A stretch of DNA of 28,789 bases from NCBI GenBank assembly GCA_964436765.1, contig CAYTEH010000018.1, positions 1-28,789 of the forward strand, written 5' to 3'. Source of the DNA: CAYTEH01 sp964436765. Its GTDB lineage: Bacteria > Patescibacteriota > Gracilibacteria > Peribacterales > Peribacteraceae. Of the stretch, positions 7,360 to 15,300 are shown piece by piece (the stretch's first letter is position 1; each line of letters opens with the position of its first letter). The notes beneath the pieces were generated by a model. That model did no database searches, had not been told where the DNA came from, and worked only from the letters and a program-made list of their open reading frames with translations. Both the position numbers and the translations under genes were made by a program.

Positions 7360-7908
7360 ATGAACGGAAACAATGTGCAGGTCCGGAGCGCGGAAGATCT
7401 ACTGGGAGATCTTCGCGGGAAGCGTGCGCTCGACGTGGGCACGGGATCCGGCGCAACAGCGCAGATTCTGGCAGCGCGGGGCGCGGGCGTCGTGACTATC
7501 GATATCAAATCGATGGTTATCGACCCTCTCGTGGCCGCGCATCCTCATATTTGTCCGGTGCTCGTCTCCGATGTGCGCGAGAACGGCGCGCTGCCGTTCG
7601 CATCGGGAGCATTTGATGTGATCTTTGCGCGATATGTACTCCAGACAAGTCGCGACATGGAACGTCTGCTCCGATTCCAAAAAGAATTGTACAGAGTACT
7701 CTCGACAGGAGGCGTCTATGTCTGCGAAGAAGGAACGTTCGACGAAGTGACATTTTCGTCGGACCAGCTGCTAGCAAGTTTTGAGGACTCGAAATTCGCG
7801 GTTCAGGAAAGACACGATTTGATCCATGAGGAATCGCAGCTGCCGTACGTGTGCATGAAAGCCGTGAAAGCGAGGCTGGACGGCGTATTGAAAGGGCGGA
7901 TCTCCTGA
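7360..7908 (+). CDS. Class I SAM-dependent methyltransferase
   Basis: 182 aa. Motif I DVGTGSGATAQ (D25-G31) and an acidic end to beta-2 (VVTIDIKS) form the SAM site. PFASGAFDVIFARYVLQT is the motif IV region of Methyltransf_11-type enzymes, and YRVLSTGGVYVCEE matches the following L-kPGG-like strand. The substrate cannot be inferred. The TGA stop at 7906-7908 is one base from the stop of the convergent histidine kinase gene. The protein is a little short for the family, with a small C-terminal cap. Confidence 0.85.
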   Translation: MNGNNVQVRSAEDLLGDLRGKRALDVGTGSGATAQILAARGAGVVTIDIKSMVIDPLVAAHPHICPVLVSDVRENGALPFASGAFDVIFARYVLQTSRDMERLLRFQKELYRVLSTGGVYVCEEGTFDEVTFSSDQLLASFEDSKFAVQERHDLIHEESQLPYVCMKAVKARLDGVLKGRIS

Positions 7909-7909
7909 C

Positions 7910-9621
7910 TTACTTTACCGGCAGGATGAGCGTGAACGTGCTCCCCTTTCCTTCGGTACTTTCGAAGAAGATACGACCACCAAGGCGCTNNNNNNNNNNN
8001 NNNNNNNNNNNNNNNNNNNNNNNNNNNNNNNNNNNNNNNNNNNNNNNNNNNNNNNNNNNNNNNNNNNNNNNNNNNNNNNNNNNNNNNNNAACGTGCTCCC
8101 CTTTCCTTCGGTACTTTCGAAGAAGATACGACCACCAAGGCGCTCGGCGATGGCTTTGCTGATGTAGAGCCCAAGGCCCGTTCCATCGGTATCCATGGTA
8201 CGAACGTTGTGGGCGCGGAAGAATTTCTCGAACACGCGCTTCTGTTCCTCCACGGGAATACCGATGCCGGCATCCTGAACCGAGAGGATGAGCCGCTCGG
8301 CCTCGATGCGCGCGCGCAGGTGAATCTGCCCGTTCCGTTGGGAATATTTGACGGCGTTCGTGAAGAAATTCTGCAGGACGATCTGGAGCAGGATGGGATC
8401 CGTCTTGAGCGGCATGGGATCATCGGGCACGGCCGCCTCGAACGTGAGGGCCTTCTCATTGCATAAAATGGACCATTCATCGTTCATCTGCACCAGGAGA
8501 TCCCGCAGATTGATGTCCTTGATTTCGGGAATGATGACGCCGCCGTCGATGCGGGCAACGTGCAGCAGCGCCTCCAGGAGGTTCGCCATGCGGCCGGAGG
8601 CCTTCTCGATCTCCTTGAAGTACGACGCCTGGTCCTCGGTGAGCGACTTGCCGCCGTCACCCCCGAGCAGCTCCACGTACCAGCGGATGGAAGCGAGCGG
8701 CGTGCGTAGCTGATGGCTGGCAAGCGAGATGAATTCCGTCTTCATATAGTCGATCTGGCGCTCCTCGGCCATATCCTGGAACACCACAATCGCGCCGTGG
8801 AGCTTTTTGCCTATGAGGAGCGGAGCCACCGTGAGCGTCACAGGAAGCAGTCCCTCGTCCTTGCGAAGCAAGCTCGGGTGGGAACCTGCATGAGAGCGAA
8901 ATGACGTGCGGGTCTTGAGCACAATCGCCAATGGGTGCGCGGGACCGGTGCAGCGCTTCTTTTTCTCGACATAGGCGAGCACATCGGCGGCGTTGCGACG
9001 CACGCACTCGTTCTTTTTGCGCTGGAGAAGAACCATGCCGGTCGGATTGATATCGGTGATCACGCCATGCGCGTCGACCGTCACCACGCCGTAATCGATG
9101 GTCTCGAGAATTGCGCGATCGAGCGCGGATTCCTTCCGGAGCTGTTCCGTGCGCTCGGCGACCTTGTCTTCCAAATGCTCGTACGCGTCACGCAGGCGCG
9201 ACGTGAGATCGGCCACCACGCGGTCCAGCGCCTCCACTTCGTCCCCGGTATCGAGCGTGCGCCTGAAGCTCCATGTCCCCGGACGGAGCGCCTGTACTTT
9301 CTCGGTAAGCTGCTGCAGCGAGTACGTGAGTCCGCGAGCCAGGAAGGTGCCCAGGAGCAGCGCCAGCACCATCAGGAGGCCGCTCAGGGTCAGCACCGTG
9401 ATGCCAAGCCAGTGCACCTGGAAGAGTACGCCCGCGTTTTCTGCCGGGATCGTGTCCTGGAACGAGCGGATGATGTAGAAGGACAGCCCTCCCAGGAGCA
9501 ATACGCAGAAGCTTACTAGGAGCGCCGATTGCCGGAGCACCTTCCCGCGAATGGACGTGCGCGGGCGGAACGCCGGGAGAGCCGGCTCATCAGGTGCCGT
9601 CTGTGGGTTCTTGGATGGCAT
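7910..9621 (-). CDS. Membrane sensor histidine kinase (HAMP-PAS-HisKA-HATPase), split by an assembly artefact
   Basis: Collapsing the 100-N run and one copy of the flanking 55-bp duplication gives an uninterrupted 518-aa frame ending FTLILPVK at 7910. Two membrane helices (about 31-53 and 70-92) flank a short external loop. A HAMP-like segment, a coiled coil (LEDKVAERTEQLRKE), a PAS domain (ILETIDYGVVTVDAHG), HisKA with phospho-acceptor His in SLASHQLRTPLASIRW, and HATPase_c with N box NFFTNAVKYS, G1 DAGIGIP and G2 GTGLGLYIS follow. It autophosphorylates and should pass phosphate to a receiver, plausibly the CheY-like protein at 17373-17864. Start ATG 9621 (MPSKN) lies 22 nt downstream of a TATAAT box; an earlier ATG overlaps that box. 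Confidence 0.9.
7935..8144. other. Assembly artefact: 55-bp duplication around 100 N
   Basis: Positions 7935-7989 and 8090-8144 are identical over 55 bp and enclose Ns at 7990-8089. Removing 155 bp restores the histidine kinase frame, so no sequence is really missing. Confidence 0.9.
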
Positions 9622-9643
9622 TATGGTATTGATTTTTCCTCTC

Positions 9644-9652
9644 ATTATAGCA
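9644..9652 (-). promoter_or_regulatory. Extended -10 promoter of the histidine kinase gene
   Basis: Minus-strand TGCTATAAT (TATAAT at 9649-9644) would start transcription near 9637, giving a leader of about 16 nt before ATG 9621. Confidence 0.65.
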
Positions 9653-9750
9653 GAAAAGTCGGTATTTCAGTACCCTGTTTCAGCATACGAAACAATAAGT
9701 TTTGATTCTGTAAATAATCAAGAAAATACGTGGAAACAACAATCCTGCAC

Positions 9751-9784
9751 AAAAAAACCTCCCCGCTCGCGCAGGGAGGCTTTT
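9751..9784 (-). terminator. Terminator after the prepilin gene, possibly bidirectional
   Basis: CCTCCC/GGGAGG stem (9759-9779) with A7 on the left side, which is T7 on the minus strand, and CTTTT on the right. It ends the prepilin transcript before the histidine kinase promoter. Confidence 0.8.
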
Positions 9785-9797
9785 GTATGCGAGACGA

Positions 9798-10244
9798 TTA
9801 GCGCGTGACGCTGATGTTCGTGTCCTGCTCGGCATCCGGAGCGGCAACCGTGATGCGGCCGTTGGCATCCTGCACGATCGTGTAGTTCGTACCCGTGCCC
9901 GTGGCACCGGCCTGCGGGTCGGTGGGGATGCTCACCAGGTATGCGCCCGTGAGTACGCGGAGGTTCACACCGTTGTTGCAGTTGGTACCGACGGCGGTCA
10001 CTTTGCAGATGCCCTTGGCCGTGGTGGTGGGGATGTTGCCGGGCAGCGAGCCTTCGTTGTCGATGGCGTACTGGTACACGGCGTTCAGGATGGTGTTCAC
10101 ATCCGAGCGGCGCTGCGCGTCGCGGGCGTCACCCAGCTGCTTGGTCGGGTTGATGGCCACGATGACGATAGACGCGAGGATGGCGATGATGCCGATCACA
10201 AGCAGGAGCTCGATAAGGGTAAAACCCTTGCGGAGGGATGTCAT
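9798..10244 (-). CDS. Type IV prepilin (major-pilin-like)
   Basis: 148 aa. A class III signal peptide MTSLRKG is followed by FTLIELLLVIGIIAILASIVIVAI, with the invariant Glu at mature position +5 (E12) and cleavage after G7 expected by PilD (22779-23534). The mature part has the alpha-1 spine helix with NPTKQLGDARDAQRRSDVNTILNAVYQY, then a small globular domain with two Cys (GICKV, TNCNN) that may form a disulfide. It has its own promoter and terminator, unlike the other pilus genes, so high separate expression is likely. This and its size make it the best candidate for the major pilin. Confidence 0.92.
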   Translation of the reverse strand: MTSLRKGFTLIELLLVIGIIAILASIVIVAINPTKQLGDARDAQRRSDVNTILNAVYQYAIDNEGSLPGNIPTTTAKGICKVTAVGTNCNNGVNLRVLTGAYLVSIPTDPQAGATGTGTNYTIVQDANGRITVAAPDAEQDTNISVTR

Positions 10245-10294
10245 AGAGAAAATTGGGAAGGAGGGAAACTGGGGAACATGCCCCAAACGCGCGG

Positions 10295-10303
10295 AGTATA
10301 ACA
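10295..10303 (-). promoter_or_regulatory. Extended -10 promoter of the prepilin gene
   Basis: Minus-strand TGTTATACT (TATACT at 10300-10295) lies about 50 nt upstream of ATG 10244. The leader holds no clear Shine-Dalgarno. No convincing -35 was found. Confidence 0.55.
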
Positions 10304-10429
10304 AAGAGCGGTGCGGAATAGTCCCGATGGGCTTGACTGAAAAAAGTAAAGTAGCGGCTTTGAAATCCCCGCACGTGCGGCCCATGCAAATTTCACTGCG
10401 GGATTTCAGAGTCGGACATCGGAATTTCG

Positions 10430-11032
10430 TCACGGGCATTGCATAGCCGTCTGCGCCGTGAGGCAGCCGTTGGCAGCATCGCACACCTGCCACGCATAGC
10501 TCCCGGCACCCACGCATCCGGGTACGGCGCAGGAACAGGATTCCGTGTGCATGGTGCCATCGGGGAAGAGGGTGAAGAGCGCCTCGAACGAGCGCTCGTA
10601 CGTGCGCGGCGCCTGCAGGCGGATGGTGCGCGACACCCGAAACGAGACAAACACGCTCTGATGCGCCGACGACGTGGATGTGTTGCGCACGGTGAAATCG
10701 GATATCGCGACCTGCGACGAACTGAGCGTCTGCTTCGACGTACGTCGCACCATCACCACCGATCCCGTGGCGAACCCGATGATGGTGGGATTCGTGCCGC
10801 CGGAACCTGTCTGAAGCGTGAGGATGGATCCCGCCGAGCCGATGGACGGCGACAGGATCCGTTCGGCGTTGCGCGCCTCGTACCCGATGGTCTGCAGCAG
10901 TTGCGCGCCATTCTGTTCCACGATGGAGATGGTCTGCTGAAGGAGTCTGTCCTCGGTTGCGCTAAAGAGCAGCGGCAGCACGGCGACCGATACCAGCGCG
11001 AGGATCGTGATGAAGATGAGCAGTTCCACGAG
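10430..11032 (-). CDS. Type IV pseudopilin, PilW/GspJ-like (5' end lost in gap)
   Basis: 200 residues visible, starting inside the prepilin motif at LVELLIFITILALVSVAVLPLL; the leader and the GFT that should precede LVELL are in the gap. The gene upstream ends CCATGA at the gap edge, so this gene may start at that overlapping ATG and only a few tens of bases may be missing. The mature part has RLLQQTISIVEQNGAQLLQTIGYEARNAERIL, typical of PilW/PilJ-like minor pilins, and a C-terminal Cys-rich stretch (ESCSCAVPGCVG, VCDAANGC). Minor pilins prime pilus assembly. It is encoded last in the pseudopilin run, before the major-pilin-like gene. Confidence 0.82.
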   Translation of the reverse strand, partial: LVELLIFITILALVSVAVLPLLFSATEDRLLQQTISIVEQNGAQLLQTIGYEARNAERILSPSIGSAGSILTLQTGSGGTNPTIIGFATGSVVMVRRTSKQTLSSSQVAISDFTVRNTSTSSAHQSVFVSFRVSRTIRLQAPRTYERSFEALFTLFPDGTMHTESCSCAVPGCVGAGSYAWQVCDAANGCLTAQTAMQCP

Positions 11033-11132
11033 NNNNNNNNNNNNNNNNNNNNNNNNNNNNNNNNNNNNNNNNNNNNNNNNNNNNNNNNNNNNNNNNNNNN
11101 NNNNNNNNNNNNNNNNNNNNNNNNNNNNNNNN
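11033..11132. other. Scaffold gap (100 N), real sequence missing
   Basis: No flanking duplication is present, and the gap cuts a prepilin motif on one side and abuts a stop codon on the other. The true size may be far from 100 bp. Confidence 0.85.
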
Positions 11133-11627
11133 TCATGGACAGAGAGTAAACGCCTCCACCTCCCTCCACGAATCCGCGGTGACGGCGGGGAAGAGATGCA
11201 CAAGATCGATCTCGATGCGTCGCACCGCCTGGCGCATCTGCCCTTCGGCGCAAATGGTGCGGTGCTCGTTGCCCGCACCGCCGATGGCGTGCACCGTGCA
11301 GGTGCCCCTGTCGAGAGTGAAAGTCTCATCGCCCGCGTAGGCGAGATCCAGCCGGAGCGACCGGAGCGTGCGCTCGATGCAGGTGTTGGCGTTGGCCAAC
11401 GCCTGGGCCGACTGCGCGACCGTCAACCCCGTCTGCCCCGCGGCGAGCCCGAGGACCACAAGCGACACCGCTGTGGTTGCGGCGATGGCCCCGATCACGA
11501 GGACGGAGACGAGGAAGACGTAGCCGGGGCGGTTCCCTCTCCCGTCGCAACGGGACAGGGTGGTCCGCCTCGGGCGGACCGGGTGAGGGTGGATGGGGGC
11601 CAACGATGACCTGCACAAAGCACTCAT
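11133..11627 (-). CDS. PilX-like minor pilin / pilus assembly protein
   Basis: 164 aa. A 33-residue basic, Pro/Arg-rich N-terminus precedes RPGYVFLVSVLVIGAIAATTAVSL, a single hydrophobic helix in the position of a pilin spine. There is no Glu at +5, as often seen in PilX-like proteins. The soluble part has four Cys (NTCIER, GTCTV, TICAE, TLCP). Its ATG overlaps the stop of the upstream gene (ATGA at 11627-11624), which suggests translational coupling. The unusual N-terminus is encoded by two DNA palindromes (11546-11582). Stop TGA at 11133 is the last base pair group before the gap. Confidence 0.7.
   Translation of the reverse strand: MSALCRSSLAPIHPHPVRPRRTTLSRCDGRGNRPGYVFLVSVLVIGAIAATTAVSLVVLGLAAGQTGLTVAQSAQALANANTCIERTLRSLRLDLAYAGDETFTLDRGTCTVHAIGGAGNEHRTICAEGQMRQAVRRIEIDLVHLFPAVTADSWREVEAFTLCP
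11546..11582. repeat. Two adjacent palindromes inside the PilX-like gene
   Basis: CCCGTCGCAACGGG and GGTCCGCC-tcg-GGCGGACC lie side by side, flanked by CCTCTC and GGGTGAGGGT words. This composition is typical of REP-like units. They encode the atypical Arg/Pro-rich leader of the PilX-like protein. Confidence 0.6.
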
Positions 11628-13114
11628 GAACAGACAGAAACGGAAGAGCTCGGCTTCAGAATCAAAAATGCCCGCCGCGTGAGCAGGTACACCCTGTCAC
11701 GGATGATGTCGTAGAGCAGGCCCCGCGCCTGGCCCGTCGTGGAGTGATAGACAGCGAGCTCGCTGAGGCCCGCACTGCGCAAATCCACCACCTGGAATGC
11801 TTTGGGGGAGGACTCTGCGGCCAAAAATGCGTAGCAGCGCGCCTGATCCATGCCGATCCCGACCAGGCTCCCGCTCCCCTCGTGGTACCACGGTCCCGTG
11901 CCGCCTGCGGTATTGATGATCGTCATTTCCTGGATCGCCCCCTTCGTGCGACCGAGGAGCGCGGACGTGCCCGAGAGCGCGATGGACCGTCCCGCTTCGC
12001 CGCTCGTGATATTGGTATCAGGCGAACCCGGGTAGCTGAGCGCTCCCGTGGAACTGATGCGGACTGCTTTCATCTCGGCCGCGGCGTCGGCGGTGGCGAG
12101 GTACGCGCCCGTGGCAGACGCCGTCAGAGCGTTGACGGTCGCGCCCGTATCGAGCGAATCGAGCAACGTGATTGCAGCGGGATCGGACACGTCGAATGCA
12201 TACAGCTCATCCTGCGATGCATCGAGTGTCGCACCCAGCAGAAGTGTGCTGCCCCGCACGGCAAGCGACACCCCCAGGGCAGAGCCCGGCAGGTTGTAGC
12301 TGGCCAGCAGGTCGCCGGCATCCAGTGATGTGGGGCCGGAAATATCGTACGCACGTATCTCCTGCGAGGCATCGGACGTAACGACGTAAAGCACATCCCC
12401 GCGCACGGCCACGCCGTACCCGGCCGCCCCGAGAGTGAAGCTGGAGGAGACGCGCGAGGGCGAGGAGGTGGTGGTGATATCGAACACGTACAGGCCATCG
12501 CCTGAAACCTCGCTGGTCACGTACGCGTAGTTGCCCCGTACCGCCACCTTGTTGAAGTACGGCGCCCCGGGGTCTGTATAGCTGCCGTCAAGATCCGTCG
12601 AGGTCCAGTCGCCAGCACGCTGCGTCCCCTTCCAGTCGGTGAGTTCCGTCTTGATCACCACGCTCCCCGAGCGGGAATGCCCGTGCTTCCAATGCACCGA
12701 TGACGTGAGCGCGTACCAATTGCTCGCAAGCGCACTGATCGAAAGCGACGTGACGTAGCCGCCAGAGAAGGTGGATTCGGTGCCGCTGAAAGCCCATCGG
12801 TTCGTGGGCCCCAGCGTGATGCCGTGCGTGCCCGCCGTGAGCGAGGCGAAGCTGCCGTCACGGATTGTGCGCGCAGCCTCCAGGGCCCTCTCCGCGGCGT
12901 ATGTGGCGCGGATGCGGTCTCCGCCGCTCACCGTCCCTTCCTGCCCGTGCAGGATCGTGAGACCCGCTGCCGCCAAAAACAATCCGAACACGGCGATGCC
13001 GAGCATGATCTCCAGTAACAGGAACCCCGGCCTGCCGGCCGTAGATCCCGGGGGGCAAGAAAACGAACGCGCGGGGGCCGGTCGTGTACGTAACGGTAGG
13101 ATGGACATCATCAT
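11624..13114 (-). CDS. Prepilin fused to a LVIVD-type beta-propeller
   Basis: 496 aa. An Arg/Pro-rich leader ends in GRPG, then FLLLEIMLGIAVFGLFLAAAGLTIL, a canonical prepilin cleavage site with Glu at +5. About 150 residues of pilin-like sequence (RIRATYAAERALEAARTIRDGSF) follow. Residues of about 180-490 repeat units such as VAVRGNYAYVTS..GLYVFDI, VAVRGDVLYVVTS..EIRAYDIS, LAVRGSTLLLGA..ELYAFDVSDP and RSIALSGTSALLG, which is the LVIVD/kelch-like propeller pattern. A large pilin with a C-terminal propeller would suit a pilus-tip adhesin, comparable in role to PilY1. The start lies in an ATGATGATG run, so the exact first Met is uncertain. It is followed by an overlapping PilX-like gene. Confidence 0.85.
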   Translation of the reverse strand: MMMSILPLRTRPAPARSFSCPPGSTAGRPGFLLLEIMLGIAVFGLFLAAAGLTILHGQEGTVSGGDRIRATYAAERALEAARTIRDGSFASLTAGTHGITLGPTNRWAFSGTESTFSGGYVTSLSISALASNWYALTSSVHWKHGHSRSGSVVIKTELTDWKGTQRAGDWTSTDLDGSYTDPGAPYFNKVAVRGNYAYVTSEVSGDGLYVFDITTTSSPSRVSSSFTLGAAGYGVAVRGDVLYVVTSDASQEIRAYDISGPTSLDAGDLLASYNLPGSALGVSLAVRGSTLLLGATLDASQDELYAFDVSDPAAITLLDSLDTGATVNALTASATGAYLATADAAAEMKAVRISSTGALSYPGSPDTNITSGEAGRSIALSGTSALLGRTKGAIQEMTIINTAGGTGPWYHEGSGSLVGIGMDQARCYAFLAAESSPKAFQVVDLRSAGLSELAVYHSTTGQARGLLYDIIRDRVYLLTRRAFLILKPSSSVSVCS

Positions 13115-13122
13115 ATCAAAAC

Positions 13123-13152
13123 CGTAGGGGTGATTCGCGAATCGCCCCTACG
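13123..13152. repeat. 30-nt near-perfect palindrome
   Basis: CGTAGGGGTGATTCG pairs with CGAATCGCCCCTACG; the only imperfection is one G-T pair. It lies between the Ser/Ala-rich gene and the propeller-pilin gene and has the look of a common REP unit. It has no T tract, so it is not a standard terminator, but it could reduce downstream expression. Confidence 0.8.
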
Positions 13153-13175
13153 CAGAATGCAAATATGGATTCAAA

Positions 13176-13800
13176 TCACTGGAATGTGATAAACATCACG
13201 TCATCCTGAAAATCCGAGGCAGACGTGTTCAGGCTCCCAAGCTCGGCTATGAGGATCAGCTCGCAGGCGCTCGTCGTGATGACGCCGCTGGCGTTGGCCT
13301 TCCCCTGTGCGATCAGGTAGTTCTTGAGGGAAGTCTGGTTGCTGAAGCCGGGATAGTCCGAAAGCTGGCTGCCGTTTGTAAGGAGCTGCACATGTCCCGT
13401 CTGATCGTCGCTCTCAAACGACTCGTTGAACGCGAGCCAGCCGTGGCTCTTGTAGCGGCCCGTCACCTTCAGCACGACATTCTTCCCCGACCCAATCGTC
13501 TTGGTTTTCACATCGGTGCCGCTGGGCCTCACGGCGCTCCCGTAGGCGTTGCCGTTGCCGCTGCAGGTGCCGCTGCTGCCGAAGAGCGGTCCGTACGAAG
13601 AACCGCCATTATCGCTCTGGCACACGTGCACACTCACCTGCGGCCCGCCGGAACCGAAGGTGATCTGCGAAAGCTTGTTCGTGAATGTCACGCTGGTCGA
13701 GGCCGTCGTGGTGAGCACCCCGCCCTGCGCCAGGGTGAACTTCGTCGAGCAGGACGTGTATGTGGTTCCCGCTGCGGACGAGCTGGACGCGGCGGCGCTG
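13176..13800 (-). CDS. Secreted or pilin-like protein with a Ser/Ala linker (5' end lost in gap)
   Basis: 208 residues visible. The sequence begins in a Ser/Ala-rich linker (SAAASSSSAAGTTYTS), then a domain with FTLAQGGVLTTTAS, QVSVHVCQSDNGG, GTDVKTKTIGSGKNVVLKVTGRYKS and a tail ending in DDVMFITFQ. I do not recognise the family. Position between pilC and the propeller-pilin suggests a minor pilin whose hydrophobic N-terminus lies in the gap, but this is inference. It contains four Cys. Confidence 0.55.
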
Positions 13801-13900
13801 NNNNNNNNNNNNNNNNNNNNNNNNNNNNNNNNNNNNNNNNNNNNNNNNNNNNNNNNNNNNNNNNNNNNNNNNNNNNNNNNNNNNNNNNNNNNNNNNNNNN
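13801..13900. other. Scaffold gap (100 N), real sequence missing
   Basis: No flanking duplication. The C-terminus of PilC and the start of the next gene are missing here. Confidence 0.85.
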
Positions 13901-15297
13901 AAGGCAATGGTGCCGACCAGGCCACCGATAAACAGGAGCAGCATCGGCTCCAGGATGACCGGCAGCTTCTCCGCCGTTGCATTGGCCTTCTTTTCGTAGA
14001 TGTCGGCAACTTTGAGGAGAATCTTCGCGAGTGCGCCGGATTTCTCGCCCGTCACCACCAGCTGCTGCACCGACACGGGCAAAATCTTCTGGCTGCCCCG
14101 CACCGCGCCGAACGTCTTGCTGAAGGAATCGCCCAGACTGATGCGCTCGTACAGACGCTCGTAGAAGTGTTTGTACGCCACCACCGGCGTCACTTCTGCC
14201 AGTGACTTGATGGCATCCAGGAGGGGAACTCCCGCCTGAAGCAGGCCGCCGAGGATCACGCCGAAGCGCGCGATGGTCGCCTCGCGCGTCAGCCGCCCGA
14301 TACCCGGGATCTTGAAGAGCACCCACTGCGCAGGCCCCCGAAGGGGGGTGTATTTGCAGAGGATCAGGAGCAGCACGAATCCCGCGATCATGCCGGGCAC
14401 GGCGGTTGTGCCGTAATTCACGAAGAACTCCGTGAACTTGATCACCAGCCGTGTGGCAAGCGGCAGGGGGACATTGAGGGAGAAGAGCACGGTGATGAGG
14501 TTGGGCAGCACGAACATGCCGAGCCCGATGACGATGATGAACATGAGGGTCAGCACAATCACGGGATAGATCATCGCCATCTTCACCTTCGAGCGGAGGG
14601 CCTGGTCCTTCTCCTGCTGGATCGCCAGATACTCCATGTTCGCGGCCAAGTTTCCCGCTTCCTCGCCGATGCGAATGAGCGCGAGCGCGTGCGGCGAAAA
14701 GAAGTGCTGCTCTTCCATGGCACGCCAGAGCGGGCTGCCGCTCTCGACGGCTTCAAGAATGCGGCCAAGAAGTTTTTTCACGGGTTTTTGCCGGGTCTCC
14801 ATCTGGAGGGTGCGGATGGAGTCCACCAGCGGCAGGCCGGCATTGAGCATGGTCGCGAGGTTCTGGACGATCGCCAGTCGCTCGCCGCCGAGCCCGAAGT
14901 ACTTGATGGCACCCAGGAAATCCTGAAAGGCGCCGCCTCGTTTCTTCGGCTTCGCTTTCGGCGCGACGTCGGGTGCCGGGGCTTCCTTCTGTTCCCGGGG
15001 CGCCTCTGCGACAGGGGCGACAGCAGTGCTTTGTTCCCGGGGCGCGGACGCTGTGTCCTGTTCCCGGGGCGCCCCCACCCCGGGCACCGGGATCTCTTTG
15101 AGCACTTTCGCGCCCTTGGACGTGATGCGCTTCGCGACGCCACTCCCTGCGTCCCCGTCATCCTTCATCAGATCGGCGGAGGGCAGTTCGGCTTTCGCGT
15201 CCTGCGAGAGGAGCGCATCCAGATCGGTTGCCTTCGTGGGCGCGTGCGGGGACGGCTTTTTGGAACCCTTGGCCGGCGGACGGTGCGGGGTGGCCAT
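13901..15297 (-). CDS. pilC: Type IV pilus inner-membrane platform protein PilC (3' end lost in gap)
   Basis: 465 residues visible. After a low-complexity N-terminus of about 130 residues come two T2SSF domains: first IVQNLATMLNAGLPLVDSIRTLQ with IRIGEEAGNLAANMEYLA, second FGVILGGLLQAGVPLLDAIKSL with VVTGEKSGALAKILLKVADIYEK. Membrane segments are MIYPVIVLTLMFIIVIGLGMF, VPGMIAGFVLLLILCKY and the start of PMLLLFIGGLVGTIA, where the gap begins; roughly 20-30 residues should be missing. PilC organises the inner-membrane base and couples PilB to pilin extrusion. The N-terminus carries three APREQ units. Start ATG 15297 lies 3 nt after the pilB stop. Confidence 0.93.
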
Positions 15298-15300
15298 GGT

